A stretch of 64,000 bases of DNA from NCBI GenBank assembly GCA_050291365.1, contig JBNKJS010000044.1, positions 1 to 64,000 on the forward strand, given 5' to 3'. The translations under genes and the position numbers were made by a program. Of the stretch, positions 33,507-41,521 are shown piece by piece. Below the pieces are notes generated by a model. That model had not been told where the DNA came from. It searched no databases and was given only the letters and a program-made list of their open reading frames with translations. The first letter of the stretch is position 1; every line of letters begins with the position of its first letter. This stretch comes from JAAGZL01 sp050291365. GTDB taxonomy: Bacteria; Pseudomonadota; Gammaproteobacteria; Chromatiales; Chromatiaceae.

Positions 33507-35912
33507 TTAATCTTTGCGCTTCTTATGTTTACCGGTTGAGACCTTTGATCTCTTTTTTGTCTTATCAGATCTCTTTTTGTCTTTATGTTTTTTGCCCTTT
33601 TTAGAATCTTTCTGGGCATTGGGAGCAGACTTACCTTCCTCAACTGCCTTGCCCGATGACCTGGTACGCCTTCTGCCCGTCCTACTCTTACCTTTACCTC
33701 TTTTGCTGTCTCGCACCCCCCCACCAGATTCAGCCAGGACAAAATCAATTTTTCTATCATCCAGATTAACCGCCGCCACCTTTATCCTTATCTGATCACC
33801 CAGACGAAAGATCCGTCCAGAGCGTTCACCAGCCAACCTGTGGCCTACCGGATCAAAGTGGTAATAGTCATTATCCAGGGCGGTTATGTGAACCAGCCCA
33901 TCTACATATATTCCGTCCAGTTCGACAAAGATACCAAAGGAGTTAACGCTGGTGATGATTCCATCAAACTCCTCTCCCACCTTATCCAGCATATATTCGC
34001 ACTTGAGCCAGTCAACTGCATCCCTGGTGGCCTCATCAGCGCGTCTCTCAGTGCTGGAGCACTGCTCTCCCAATCCTTGAAGACGTGGGAGCGAATATTC
34101 AAACTCCTCTGGCCTGCCACCTCTTATCAGGTGCTTTATGGCGCGATGAACGATGAGATCGGGGTATCTGCGTATTGGAGAGGTAAAATGGGTATAGGCT
34201 GGAAAAGAGAGTCCAAAGTGGCCCTGGTTTTCCGAACCGTAAAGCGCCTGGGACATCGATCTAAGTAGCACAGTCTGGATTAGATGTTTATCCGGGCGTT
34301 CTCTGACCGAATCCAGCAACTCTGCATAGTCTTTGGCATCTGGCTTATCTCCACCTGGAAGCACCAATCCCAACTCGGCCAAAAACTCTCTCAGAGCAGT
34401 CAACTTATCATCAGGCGGGCCTTCATGATTACGATATAGTGCCGGTATCTTTTTCCCTAATAGATAGCGGGCGGCAGCCACATTGGCCATCAGCATACAC
34501 TCTTCGATCAGACGGTGGGCATCATTTCTATGCACTGGAATTATGCGTTCAACCTTCTGCTCACTATCGAACAGAATTCTGGTCTCGGTGGTATCAAAAT
34601 CTATGGCGCCACGTTTTTCACGCGCCCCGTGCAACACCTTAAACAGTGCATATAGCTGATGAAGATGGGGCAACAACTCAGCATATTGCTGACATAGTTC
34701 GGCATCGCCTTCGACCAGCATATCTGCTACCTGGCTATAGGTAAGCCTGGCGTGAGAGCGCATGACAGCTTCGAAGAAGCGAAAACTATTAACCTCCCCC
34801 TTTCTATCGACAAACATCTCACAGGCCAGGCAGAGACGGTCTACATCCGGATTAATAGAGCAGAGACCGTTCGATAGCACCTCGGGCAACATGGGGATTA
34901 CACGATCCGGGAAATATACCGAATTACCTCTATTTTCGGCCTCACGGTCCAGGGCACAATCCGGCTCCACATAGCTTGAAACATCCGCGATACAGACCAG
35001 AAGTCGCCAACCTTTGGCGCTCTCTTCACAATATACGGCATCGTCAAAGTCTCTGGCGTCTGCCCCATCGATCGTAACCAGCGCCAGCTCACGCAGATCC
35101 TCGCGCCCATGTTTGGCCGACTCATCCACCTCTGCACCAAGGCTACTGATCTCCTGCTCTACCTCCTCCGGCCAGTCCACCGGAAGCTCATGGCTGCGGA
35201 TTGCCAACTCAATCTCCATTCCCGGCGCCATGTGTTCGCCCATGACCTCGATGATGCGTCCCACGGGTCTGGTACGCTTGGTGGGCTGCTCCATGATCTC
35301 GGCCACCACGATCTGGCCATGGGTAGCGCCGTTCCACTCCGACTCTGGCACAGCAATCTCTTGATGCAGACGTTTATTATCCGGCTGCACAAAACCCAGA
35401 CCCGACTCAATATGCAGACGTCCGACAATCTTGTGATTGGCGCGTTCCAGAACCTCTACCAGCGCACCCTCTTTACGCCCGCGCTGATCAAGCCCGACAA
35501 CACGCACCACCGCGCGGTCCCCATGCATAACCGCTCGCATCTGTCTGGGGGTTAGAAACAGGTCTTTGCCTCCATCATCAGGCTTGAGGAACCCAAAACC
35601 GTCCGGATGGGCAATAATACGACCGGCAATCAAATCACGTTTATTTACCAGACAAAAAGCACCACGACGATTGCGCACCAGTTGACCGTCACGCTCCATC
35701 GCATTCATACGTCTACGCAGGGCCTCTGCAGACTCCTCAGAATTCAAACCCAACAGTTCAGCCAGCTCAGAACGCCAGATCGGGGCGCCGTGACTCTCGA
35801 GGGTCTCCATAATAAACTCACGGCTTGGAATAGGATTTTCGTACTTCCTGGATTCCCTGGCGTGGTGCGGGTCTAACTCATTGCTACCCTTTCGAGGCGA
35901 TTTCTTTGTCAC
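33507..35912 (-). CDS. rnr: Exoribonuclease RNase R
   Basis: This protein of about 801 residues degrades structured RNA from 3' to 5' and helps in rRNA and tmRNA-linked quality control. Domain order: an N-terminal helix-turn-helix (about 20-85), two cold-shock domains (HPDGFGFLKPDDGGKDLFL and GLGFVQPDNKRLHQ), the RNB catalytic domain with the metal-binding aspartates in TIDGADARDFDDAVY, an S1 domain (FDGIITSVNSFGIFVELDGI) and a long lysine/arginine-rich tail. The GTG at 35912 is preferred because AAGGA is nine bases upstream; a TTG at 35918 is too close to that site. rlmB follows in the same operon. Confidence 0.94.
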   Translation of the reverse strand: MTKKSPRKGSNELDPHHARESRKYENPIPSREFIMETLESHGAPIWRSELAELLGLNSEESAEALRRRMNAMERDGQLVRNRRGAFCLVNKRDLIAGRIIAHPDGFGFLKPDDGGKDLFLTPRQMRAVMHGDRAVVRVVGLDQRGRKEGALVEVLERANHKIVGRLHIESGLGFVQPDNKRLHQEIAVPESEWNGATHGQIVVAEIMEQPTKRTRPVGRIIEVMGEHMAPGMEIELAIRSHELPVDWPEEVEQEISSLGAEVDESAKHGREDLRELALVTIDGADARDFDDAVYCEESAKGWRLLVCIADVSSYVEPDCALDREAENRGNSVYFPDRVIPMLPEVLSNGLCSINPDVDRLCLACEMFVDRKGEVNSFRFFEAVMRSHARLTYSQVADMLVEGDAELCQQYAELLPHLHQLYALFKVLHGAREKRGAIDFDTTETRILFDSEQKVERIIPVHRNDAHRLIEECMLMANVAAARYLLGKKIPALYRNHEGPPDDKLTALREFLAELGLVLPGGDKPDAKDYAELLDSVRERPDKHLIQTVLLRSMSQALYGSENQGHFGLSFPAYTHFTSPIRRYPDLIVHRAIKHLIRGGRPEEFEYSLPRLQGLGEQCSSTERRADEATRDAVDWLKCEYMLDKVGEEFDGIITSVNSFGIFVELDGIYVDGLVHITALDNDYYHFDPVGHRLAGERSGRIFRLGDQIRIKVAAVNLDDRKIDFVLAESGGGVRDSKRGKGKSRTGRRRTRSSGKAVEEGKSAPNAQKDSKKGKKHKDKKRSDKTKKRSKVSTGKHKKRKD

Positions 35913-36039
35913 AATCAATAATCCTTGTAAAACATATATATAGTATTGTACCTGTCAGACGCATGGCTGTCCCAAAAGAGTTTGACAGCAATAAGTTTAG
36001 TAGATAGTTGCCCACAGGATCAGAGCACTATTCATATCA

Positions 36040-36068
36040 TTGACAAGAACTCAATGTAACGGTAAAGT
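36040..36068 (+). promoter_or_regulatory. Promoter of tRNA-Leu
   Basis: TTGACA (36040-36045), a 17-bp spacer and TAAAGT (36063-36068) are followed by a GC-rich discriminator (TCGCCGTCTCGCC), as is usual for stable-RNA promoters. The mature tRNA starts about 50 bases later. Confidence 0.7.
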
Positions 36069-36117
36069 TCGCCGTCTCGCCAGGTTGTGATGTCTGAACG
36101 GCTGCAACCAAACCTTA

Positions 36118-36204
36118 GCCGAGGTGGTGAAATTGGTAGACACGCTAGCTTCAGGTGCTAGTGAGCTTTGGCTCGTGGAGGTTCAAGTCCTCTCCTCGGC
36201 ACCA
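36118..36204 (+). tRNA. leuX: tRNA-Leu (anticodon CAG)
   Basis: GCCGAGG at 36118-36124 pairs with CCTCGGC before ACCA at the end. The anticodon arm is CTAGC-TTCAGGT-GCTAG (anticodon CAG, reading CUG). It has a long variable arm and the T-arm GTTCAAGTCC. The length is 87 nt with encoded CCA. The prophage begins directly after its 3' end, so it is the probable integration site and was left intact. The symbol is a placeholder for a leucine tRNA. Confidence 0.93.
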
Positions 36205-36213
36205 TTTAAAAAA

Positions 36214-36350
36214 CCACACCAGACCACCCCAGACAATAAAATACCACGCCAAGACAAGCGGTTAATCTATCAATTTAATTGCTTGCCTTGTCTGGCGTGG
36301 TCTGTCGTAGTCCTGGTAATCGCACTTTTTCCGCACTTCTATCGCACTTA
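36214..36350. repeat. Att-side repeats: CCACnCC-AGACAA copies and three phased CGCACTT copies
   Basis: Just after tRNA-Leu lie three direct copies of a CCACnCC(A)AGAC motif (36214, 36224, 36244) and one inverted copy (GTCTGGCGTGG, 36290-36300). CGCACTT then occurs three times starting at 36321, 36332 and 36343, exactly 11 bp apart, that is one helical turn. Such short phased repeats flanking a tRNA crossover site are typical arm-type binding sites for a tyrosine integrase and its excisionase. The copies at 36244 and 36281 also form an imperfect hairpin. Confidence 0.65.
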
Positions 36351-36368
36351 ATTTTTTTGCCCTAACCC

Positions 36369-36397
36369 TTGACATAGGACCGTTGGTCCTATATAGT
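36369..36397 (+). promoter_or_regulatory. Promoter with embedded operator in front of the RadC-like gene
   Basis: TTGACA (36369-36374) and TATAGT (36392-36397) are 17 bp apart. Filling the space between them is a perfect 8-bp inverted repeat, ATAGGACC-GTT-GGTCCTAT (36374-36392), which overlaps one base of each hexamer. A dimeric repressor bound there would block RNA polymerase. Confidence 0.8.
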
Positions 36398-36458
36398 TAA
36401 CCCATGATTTCGAGAAGCCAGACACGAGTCGCGGCAAGAAATCACGGAGAAAAGAAGG

Positions 36459-36893
36459 ATGAACGACAACGAAATTATAGAGAAGGCTTTAGAGATTCTT
36501 GAGGGACGCATACTTAACACTGTAATCACCAGCCCAGAAGATTGCGCTAACTTCTTAAAGCTAAAGCTGGCCGACCTGGAACACGAAGTATTCTGTGTTA
36601 TCTACCTAAACACCAAGCACGCAGTAATCAAATATGAAGAGATGTTTCGCGGCACCCTGGACGGTACAACCGTTCACCCGCGCGAAGTTGCAAAGTCCGC
36701 CCTAATGAATAACGCTGCTGCTTTAATCTTTGCTCATAACCATCCGTCAATGGTAGCTGAGCCAAGCCAGGCAGACATCCAGATCACACGCAGACTCTGC
36801 GACGCTTTAGCCCTTTTAGATATCCGCGTACTAGATCATCTAATAATAGCTGGACCTAATCACGCATCACTTGCAGAACTAGGACGCATTTAA
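36459..36893 (+). CDS. Short RadC-like JAB/JAMM domain protein
   Basis: This 144-residue protein is the C-terminal JAMM domain of the RadC (YeeS-like) family without the N-terminal helix-hairpin-helix part. The metal motif is complete: E43, H93 and H95 in IFAHNHPS, S103 and D106 in EPSQAD. Such free-standing proteins are frequent on prophages and genomic islands; the name DNA repair protein RadC is historical and the activity is unproven. It is the first gene inside the prophage, transcribed rightward against the late operon, from a promoter with a built-in operator, and is followed by a strong terminator. It may be expressed in the lysogen. Confidence 0.85.
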   Translation: MNDNEIIEKALEILEGRILNTVITSPEDCANFLKLKLADLEHEVFCVIYLNTKHAVIKYEEMFRGTLDGTTVHPREVAKSALMNNAAALIFAHNHPSMVAEPSQADIQITRRLCDALALLDIRVLDHLIIAGPNHASLAELGRI

Positions 36894-36902
36894 ACAGGAG
36901 AG

Positions 36903-36929
36903 CCGCCCCGAAAGGGGCGGTATTTTTTG
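36903..36929 (+). terminator. Rho-independent terminator after the RadC-like gene
   Basis: CCGCCCC-GAAA-GGGGCGG is a perfect seven-base stem with a tetraloop, followed by TATTTTTT. Confidence 0.92.
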
Positions 36930-36931
36930 AC

Positions 36932-37207
36932 ATGACAGACACACACGGAACATACAAGACAAAGAGAACCGGAAGCCCGCCAGCGCTTAGACCTGGAACG
37001 CTTCTGCGGTATTCAGATCCAGAATATACCCCGCCAGAAAAAGAGGAGTTTGCCGCTGTAATCGAATTCGCAGGACTCTCTAGCGCAGAATGCGGCACCG
37101 TTCTTGGTGTGGATGCTCGATCAATCAGGCGCTACAAAAGCGGAAGGGAAATACAGTACGCAATATGGAGACTGCTACTTATTGAAACAGGAATAGTTAC
37201 CGATTAG
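36932..37207 (+). CDS. Small HTH-domain phage protein
   Basis: This 91-residue protein has a disordered start (TGSPPALRPGTLLRYSDP) and a helix-turn-helix core in GLSSAECGTVLGVDARSIRR followed by QYAIWRLLLIETG. Proteins with this layout, in which the second helix precedes a WRLLL segment, are common in prophages and are presumed DNA-binding. The ATG lies directly after the T run of the upstream terminator with no clear ribosome binding site, so how it is transcribed is unclear; read-through or its own weak promoter is possible. Its end converges with Rz by four bases. Confidence 0.6.
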   Translation: MTDTHGTYKTKRTGSPPALRPGTLLRYSDPEYTPPEKEEFAAVIEFAGLSSAECGTVLGVDARSIRRYKSGREIQYAIWRLLLIETGIVTD

Positions 37208-37746
37208 CGCAACAGCTTTTGTCTATCGGCCTTTTCTTGTTCTGTCATTAAGCGCTGTATCCATTGATAGCAGGTCTTGGCATATTGGGCCGAGTTGTCG
37301 GCGTCTCTGGCGAACGCAAGAAGAAATCCCGTAGCATGTTCTGATAGCCTGGCCCCTCCGGCTCTATCAATAGGCTCGGTGGCGGCGGTGCCATCCGTGG
37401 GCATGGGGTCTCTACAGTTCTGTCTATTGCCAGGGTCCCGCAACCCGTCAAGCTGACGAGCAAGACGCTGATTATCAGCAAGGATCTGATCAAGTAGTTG
37501 TTCACTTTCAACATGCTTCACCTCTAAACTGGTTGCTAGTTTTTCGTTTTCACGCTCGATTCGCCTTGTGCGTTCCGTTGCTGTTTGCAGCGCCTCTGCA
37601 GCCCATTGGTTCGTTGTCGCTATGAGCGCTTCCCATTTGTTATCTTTGTATTCAGCGGTAAGCCACCACGCGCCGAAAGACCCAGCACAAAACGCAATGA
37701 CGGCCACAAGAATGACTGTCTTTATATTTAAGGTTTTAAAAATCAT
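37204..37746 (-). CDS. Rz: Inner-membrane spanin Rz
   Basis: This 180-residue protein has one N-terminal membrane helix (TVILVAVIAFCAGSFGAWWL, about 10-29) followed by a long coiled coil (EALQTATERTRRIERENEKL and on) and a C-terminal periplasmic part with DQILADNQRLARQLDGLR. This is the layout of the lambda i-spanin, which joins the outer-membrane spanin to fuse the membranes at the last step of lysis. The Rz1 gene is nested inside it in another frame. It follows the endolysin gene by one base. Confidence 0.85.
   Translation of the reverse strand: MIFKTLNIKTVILVAVIAFCAGSFGAWWLTAEYKDNKWEALIATTNQWAAEALQTATERTRRIERENEKLATSLEVKHVESEQLLDQILADNQRLARQLDGLRDPGNRQNCRDPMPTDGTAATEPIDRAGGARLSEHATGFLLAFARDADNSAQYAKTCYQWIQRLMTEQEKADRQKLLR
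37248..37514 (-). CDS. Rz1: Outer-membrane lipoprotein spanin Rz1, nested in Rz
   Basis: This 88-residue frame lies wholly inside the Rz gene in a different frame. It starts with a lipoprotein signal, LIRSLLIISVLLVSLTGC, with lipidated C25 in the lipobox LTGC, and has a proline-rich mature part (CPRMAPPPPSLL), as is typical of o-spanins. GAGGTG precedes the ATG at 37514. A real lipobox and proline-rich tail in the right place rule out chance overlap. Confidence 0.88.
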   Translation of the reverse strand: MLKVNNYLIRSLLIISVLLVSLTGCGTLAIDRTVETPCPRMAPPPPSLLIEPEGPGYQNMLRDFFLRSPETPTTRPNMPRPAINGYSA

Positions 37747-37747
37747 G

Positions 37748-38233
37748 CTAACCCTCTCCCATACACTGCCGGTACTCTTTTTGGCGACGTTTTACAAGAC
37801 CCCTTAGTATGCGCCCGCCCGCTCGGTTCCATCTCAGTATCTGGCGACAAGCGCCTTGGTAATCTGGCGGCTGTTGTCGCAACCTTTTTACTAACGTAGA
37901 TCGACAGAATGCCCCGGTTCCGATGTTATAGGCCAGGCTAACGTATGCATCCCACTCGTATTGAAATAACGACACATTACCTATGCACCGCCTCATTGCC
38001 GTTTCGTACTGGCTTACATCGTCAGAGAGCCGCACAAGCGCCCTAGTAACTGTAATGGTGTCACCTGCCTTGACCCCTTTAGTGGTACCAAAGCCGATGG
38101 TTTGCACTCCTACACCATCGTCATACGCTTTACTGCGAAAATCTTCGTGTTGAGCAATACCGATCAGCCCGCCAGCAGACAACGTCAACGCAGCAACAAT
38201 ATTACGCACCTGCTTTCTTGTTGGCTTATTCAC
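37748..38233 (-). CDS. SAR endolysin, glycoside hydrolase family 24 lysozyme
   Basis: This 161-residue phage lysozyme cuts peptidoglycan during lysis. The catalytic triad has the exact P1/P21-type spacing, E30-x8-D39-x5-T45, in HEDFRSKAYDDGVGVQTIGF. The N-terminal NIVAALTLSAGGLIGIA (11-27) is rich in alanine and glycine, only mildly hydrophobic and not followed by a cleavage site. That matches a signal-anchor-release domain, so the enzyme is probably exported by Sec, held inactive in the membrane and released when the holin or pinholin depolarises it. Confidence 0.88.
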   Translation of the reverse strand: MNKPTRKQVRNIVAALTLSAGGLIGIAQHEDFRSKAYDDGVGVQTIGFGTTKGVKAGDTITVTRALVRLSDDVSQYETAMRRCIGNVSLFQYEWDAYVSLAYNIGTGAFCRSTLVKRLRQQPPDYQGACRQILRWNRAGGRILRGLVKRRQKEYRQCMGEG

Positions 38234-38438
38234 GGCAGACCCCCTTTTGAGCTAGCAGCCTTGTAACAAAGGCCGCACTGATAACAAACAGGCTTAAAGT
38301 TGCGAACACTCCCCGTGGTACCAGATCCGCAACAAATGGCAGTAACGCCTCAATCGCCGTCAGTAGACCTGCAATAAGCATCAAACGAACGCTCCAGGCT
38401 TTCTGGAGAATATCTTTCCAGTTACTATGTAGTTTCAC
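38226..38438 (-). CDS. Small phage holin-like membrane protein
   Basis: This 70-residue protein has two membrane helices (VRLMLIAGLLTAIEALLPFV and GVFATLSLFVISAAFVTRLL) with a short polar start, KLHSNWKDILQKAW, of the type seen in small lambdoid holins of Pseudomonas-like phages. It overlaps the endolysin gene by eight bases. With a SAR endolysin downstream, it may act as holin or pinholin. Confidence 0.75.
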   Translation of the reverse strand: MKLHSNWKDILQKAWSVRLMLIAGLLTAIEALLPFVADLVPRGVFATLSLFVISAAFVTRLLAQKGVCRE

Positions 38439-38709
38439 TTTCCATATCCGCGTTGCTGTACTCAGCAGGTAAGTGTTTTCTCTCTGCCTCTGATAGATAA
38501 GAACCGAAACAGTGGCCTTTCTGCCAAAAGAATAAAGCGTCTATAAAAATCCTGAATCTATCCCACTTCTCACTATCTCGGCCTCGCCTCCAGGCCCTAG
38601 CGGATATCGTCTCGTCGGCGTACCCCTGTTCAATGTTGTGGAAAAGTGGCCTCAACAGGTTAGGCAGCGTATTTAAGAACTGGTCGATAGAAATAGCAAT
38701 CTGCTTCAT
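38425..38709 (-). CDS. Phage protein upstream of the holin gene
   Basis: This 94-residue protein contains GYADETISARAWRRGR and IDALFFWQKGHCFGSYLSEA, a combination I know from many prophages between tail fibre and lysis genes, with no established function. It has no membrane segment, and the many aromatic residues suggest a compact soluble fold. It overlaps the genes on both sides by a few bases. Confidence 0.7.
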   Translation of the reverse strand: MKQIAISIDQFLNTLPNLLRPLFHNIEQGYADETISARAWRRGRDSEKWDRFRIFIDALFFWQKGHCFGSYLSEAERKHLPAEYSNADMESETT

Positions 38710-39251
38710 ACAACCACTTCCTCAGCAGGCCAAGGCCAAACTACAGCATCAACTTCCTCTTCAGTTGTTGCGTCTTCAATAGCTTGCTTTAATTGCCTTG
38801 CAATCATGTGTTGTGTGTAAACGTGTGTCGCAGCAGCAGCCCCTAACCCCTTCAGCAATACATCATCCATAGGTACATCTAAGTTATCTGCATTACGCCA
38901 GGAGAAGCCATCGGGTAGAGGAGAACCGGCAAGTAGATTAGCAACTGCACCAGTTATTTTTGCGACACTGACAGGATCACAATCAAACATGCCATAAGAA
39001 ACCGTATCTACCGCATACTCAAAACCAGAAGCTATCGCTTGGTCGCGTTCTGAGTTAATAGTCTTTTTGCGTTTCTCTTTAAGCTTATCTAGGTTAACTG
39101 GGGCTTCTGGTGTTGGGATAACCTCAGTGATACCGTCATTCAGCGCCTCAACTAACTCATCAGAACTGAATAATTTAAGGTTGCCGTAGGTTTTCCCTGA
39201 GACACCTGTAAGCCCACGGAAACCGGTCTTACCATTTACGTCTTTATACAT
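38706..39251 (-). CDS. DUF4376-type tail-associated protein
   Basis: This 181-residue protein has an N-terminal part with FSSDELVEALNDGITEVIP and a C-terminal helical domain with KKTINSERDQAIASGFEYAV, the typical opening of the DUF4376 domain found downstream of phage tail fibre genes. It may be a fibre assembly or tail-tip accessory protein. It overlaps the fibre gene upstream and the next gene downstream by a few bases. Confidence 0.7.
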   Translation of the reverse strand: MYKDVNGKTGFRGLTGVSGKTYGNLKLFSSDELVEALNDGITEVIPTPEAPVNLDKLKEKRKKTINSERDQAIASGFEYAVDTVSYGMFDCDPVSVAKITGAVANLLAGSPLPDGFSWRNADNLDVPMDDVLLKGLGAAAATHVYTQHMIARQLKQAIEDATTEEEVDAVVWPWPAEEVVV

Positions 39252-41521
39252 TACTGCGCCCTCGCATATTTGAATGGAGCCTCAGCAAAGGCTATGAATA
39301 TATAGTCACCACTGGAAGCGTTCTGCGCTGCATCAGATGTACGAACCTTAAACCCATTTGAAAGGAGGTCTACATCCACCTGACTGCCTGTGTTCTCTGC
39401 GTCAGCACCGTTTGCTCTAAGCTGTGCCCTACATGGGTTACTACCTGGACGGTGAGCATCATAAACACCCCACTCACTAGCAGCATCAGCTCTCTTTAGC
39501 ATCACAAACGCTGGTCTGAACCCACAGTAAACAAAAGGCCCATCAGTGGAACCATTGCCAGTGTAGGAGCCGATCTTGGAGAACCCTTCGACAGATGCGA
39601 ACAAGTAGTTTATGTAGTCAGCGCCACTTTCATTACCGTATGCTGTATCTGGTGGGGTAAATACTGAAGCAGTGAAGTTGCTATACCCAGCCCACATGCT
39701 GCCGTTCTTAGCGTTTGTAGTATTCAGCCAAATACCGTAATTTCCACCTAAGTCTTTATGCCAACAAGACCAACCATAATCAGTACCACCGCTACGTTTC
39801 TTTGTAATCACAAACTCAGGGACAACCCCTAAAGTATGGTTAAGTAAACGGCCACTGCTAGTAGTCCCATCTCCTGTATAAGAAACAATATCAAAACCTG
39901 GGATAGCTCCTTCATTCCAGCACCACGCTACATATTCACTACCACTTTCATTCACACCGGCAGACGCGCCTACTGTGAGTCCATCGACGTTGAAGGCTGT
40001 TATTTCACCACCGCCGCCGTACTCAGCATTCGTGAGGTTAGTGAATAGAGTGCTAGGCAATCCACGGACACTATCACTAATCCTGTGATCGTATGTAGCG
40101 CCCCGATGCTTTATCCATGCTAAGTCTGGACTGAACTCAAAACCCGTAATGTTATGACCTGCCGCACCATCACCGGTATAAGTAGCCACGTTGAAGTACT
40201 GCTTGGGGTTTGCAATCTCTGGTTCGGGTAGGTTTGCTGTGCAGAGTGCGTTAAATCCAGATGGCGGGGTGTAGTAGAATTCTCCAATCCCGTTGGCATC
40301 AGAGTTGCCTTGTGCTGTTTTATTGCCACCAAAAGAAGAGTCTTGGCCAAAATTCCATCTAGCAGAATCACCACCTCCCAAATACCCAGAGATAGTGCAA
40401 TCTTGAGGTGCCAAAGGAATAGAGCCTTGAAGCACATTATTTTTATAAAAATAAACTAATGAGCTTTCTGCATCGTATGCAACCCCAATAACATCCCCAG
40501 TGGTGTACGTTGCCCATCCAGTACCACCTGTATAAGTTCCGTCACTATAATAAGCTACATAAAAATCACGAGGTCGGCGGCTAACGTCAATCGTATATGT
40601 TCCTGTTACAGTTCCAACTAAACATTCCGCATACCACTTTCCATTATTAATTGCCGTTGTTGACGAGTAGACAGTAGAGGTGGCACTCACTGCTAAGTTA
40701 CCTTCAGATAGCGTTTCGTCGTTGATAGTAGGGTGTATGTCTTCCAAAACATTTAGAGTGCAGAAGTTATTAGTCGGCGTGTCTATAACCTGATGATCAG
40801 CGGTGAACCCAGAGTCAGTAAAATCATTACCGTTGCCACTTACATCCTTGCCGAAGTGAGTAGCATCTGAGAAATCTAAATGAACGCCGTTGGTTCCGTA
40901 GGAGCCTGAGTAGGCTTTTGGTTGCCAGTTGCCGTTTGCGTCAAACTCGCCAAATGAATCTGCCCCTAATGCCTGTCCGTCAATGAAATGGACATCTGAT
41001 AAGATATAATCCCCTTCGTTTGATGTTGAATACCACCTACCAATCCTTGATGTGTATGCCGAAGTGTTTATTTCTAAACTAGAGTTTTGTGTAGGGTATG
41101 TACCAGATAGGCTTGCAGTTTCTCCGTTAACTTCAATAATACACCTATCACTGGCTACCGCCTGAGTAGTGTCGACTTTGATATTAATCGCGTAAAAAGA
41201 TGAAGCGTCTCGGAATACAGCTAGTGTGCTTAACGTAAGCCCTGACCCACTAAACCAAAGGCCAATCGTGTCATCTGGTGAGAAGAGTACCCATATTAAA
41301 TTCCCCGAGCCGTTATTGTCATCAGAGTAGAAAATCGTTTGGTTTGTGCTTAGTTTTGTACGTTTTACGTTCAGGCTTAAAGTAAACTTTTGTTGACTGC
41401 CTGAAGCTGTAGGAGTCCTGCTTAAATAATTAACATCCCCACTATCAAACACCGCAGAGTTATCAATCAGATAGTTACCACTCTGCACTACCCTCCCTGC
41501 AAATAAAGGTACCGGCAACAT
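39251..41521 (-). CDS. Large tail fibre-like protein with LamG- and SPRY-like parts
   Basis: This 756-residue protein is mostly beta structure. The N-terminal third (about 40-225) looks like a LamG/concanavalin-type module (FTLSLNVKRTKLSTNQTIFY, VHLDFSDATHFGKDVSGNGN). The middle (about 280-395) looks SPRY-like (NNGKWYAECLVGTVTGTYTI). The C-terminal third has repeated segments of the form YTGDG..GHNITGFEFSPDL / FRPAFVMLKRADAASEWGVY, ending IFIAFAEAPFKYARAQ. Such proteins bind host surfaces at phage tail tips. The start codon overlaps the stop of the gene upstream (TAATG). Confidence 0.78.
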   Translation of the reverse strand: MLPVPLFAGRVVQSGNYLIDNSAVFDSGDVNYLSRTPTASGSQQKFTLSLNVKRTKLSTNQTIFYSDDNNGSGNLIWVLFSPDDTIGLWFSGSGLTLSTLAVFRDASSFYAINIKVDTTQAVASDRCIIEVNGETASLSGTYPTQNSSLEINTSAYTSRIGRWYSTSNEGDYILSDVHFIDGQALGADSFGEFDANGNWQPKAYSGSYGTNGVHLDFSDATHFGKDVSGNGNDFTDSGFTADHQVIDTPTNNFCTLNVLEDIHPTINDETLSEGNLAVSATSTVYSSTTAINNGKWYAECLVGTVTGTYTIDVSRRPRDFYVAYYSDGTYTGGTGWATYTTGDVIGVAYDAESSLVYFYKNNVLQGSIPLAPQDCTISGYLGGGDSARWNFGQDSSFGGNKTAQGNSDANGIGEFYYTPPSGFNALCTANLPEPEIANPKQYFNVATYTGDGAAGHNITGFEFSPDLAWIKHRGATYDHRISDSVRGLPSTLFTNLTNAEYGGGGEITAFNVDGLTVGASAGVNESGSEYVAWCWNEGAIPGFDIVSYTGDGTTSSGRLLNHTLGVVPEFVITKKRSGGTDYGWSCWHKDLGGNYGIWLNTTNAKNGSMWAGYSNFTASVFTPPDTAYGNESGADYINYLFASVEGFSKIGSYTGNGSTDGPFVYCGFRPAFVMLKRADAASEWGVYDAHRPGSNPCRAQLRANGADAENTGSQVDVDLLSNGFKVRTSDAAQNASSGDYIFIAFAEAPFKYARAQ

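Noticed and set aside
36244..36300. Inverted repeat after tRNA-Leu as a terminator
   Set aside because: No T run follows the right arm and the loop is long; better explained as oppositely oriented copies of an att-side binding motif.
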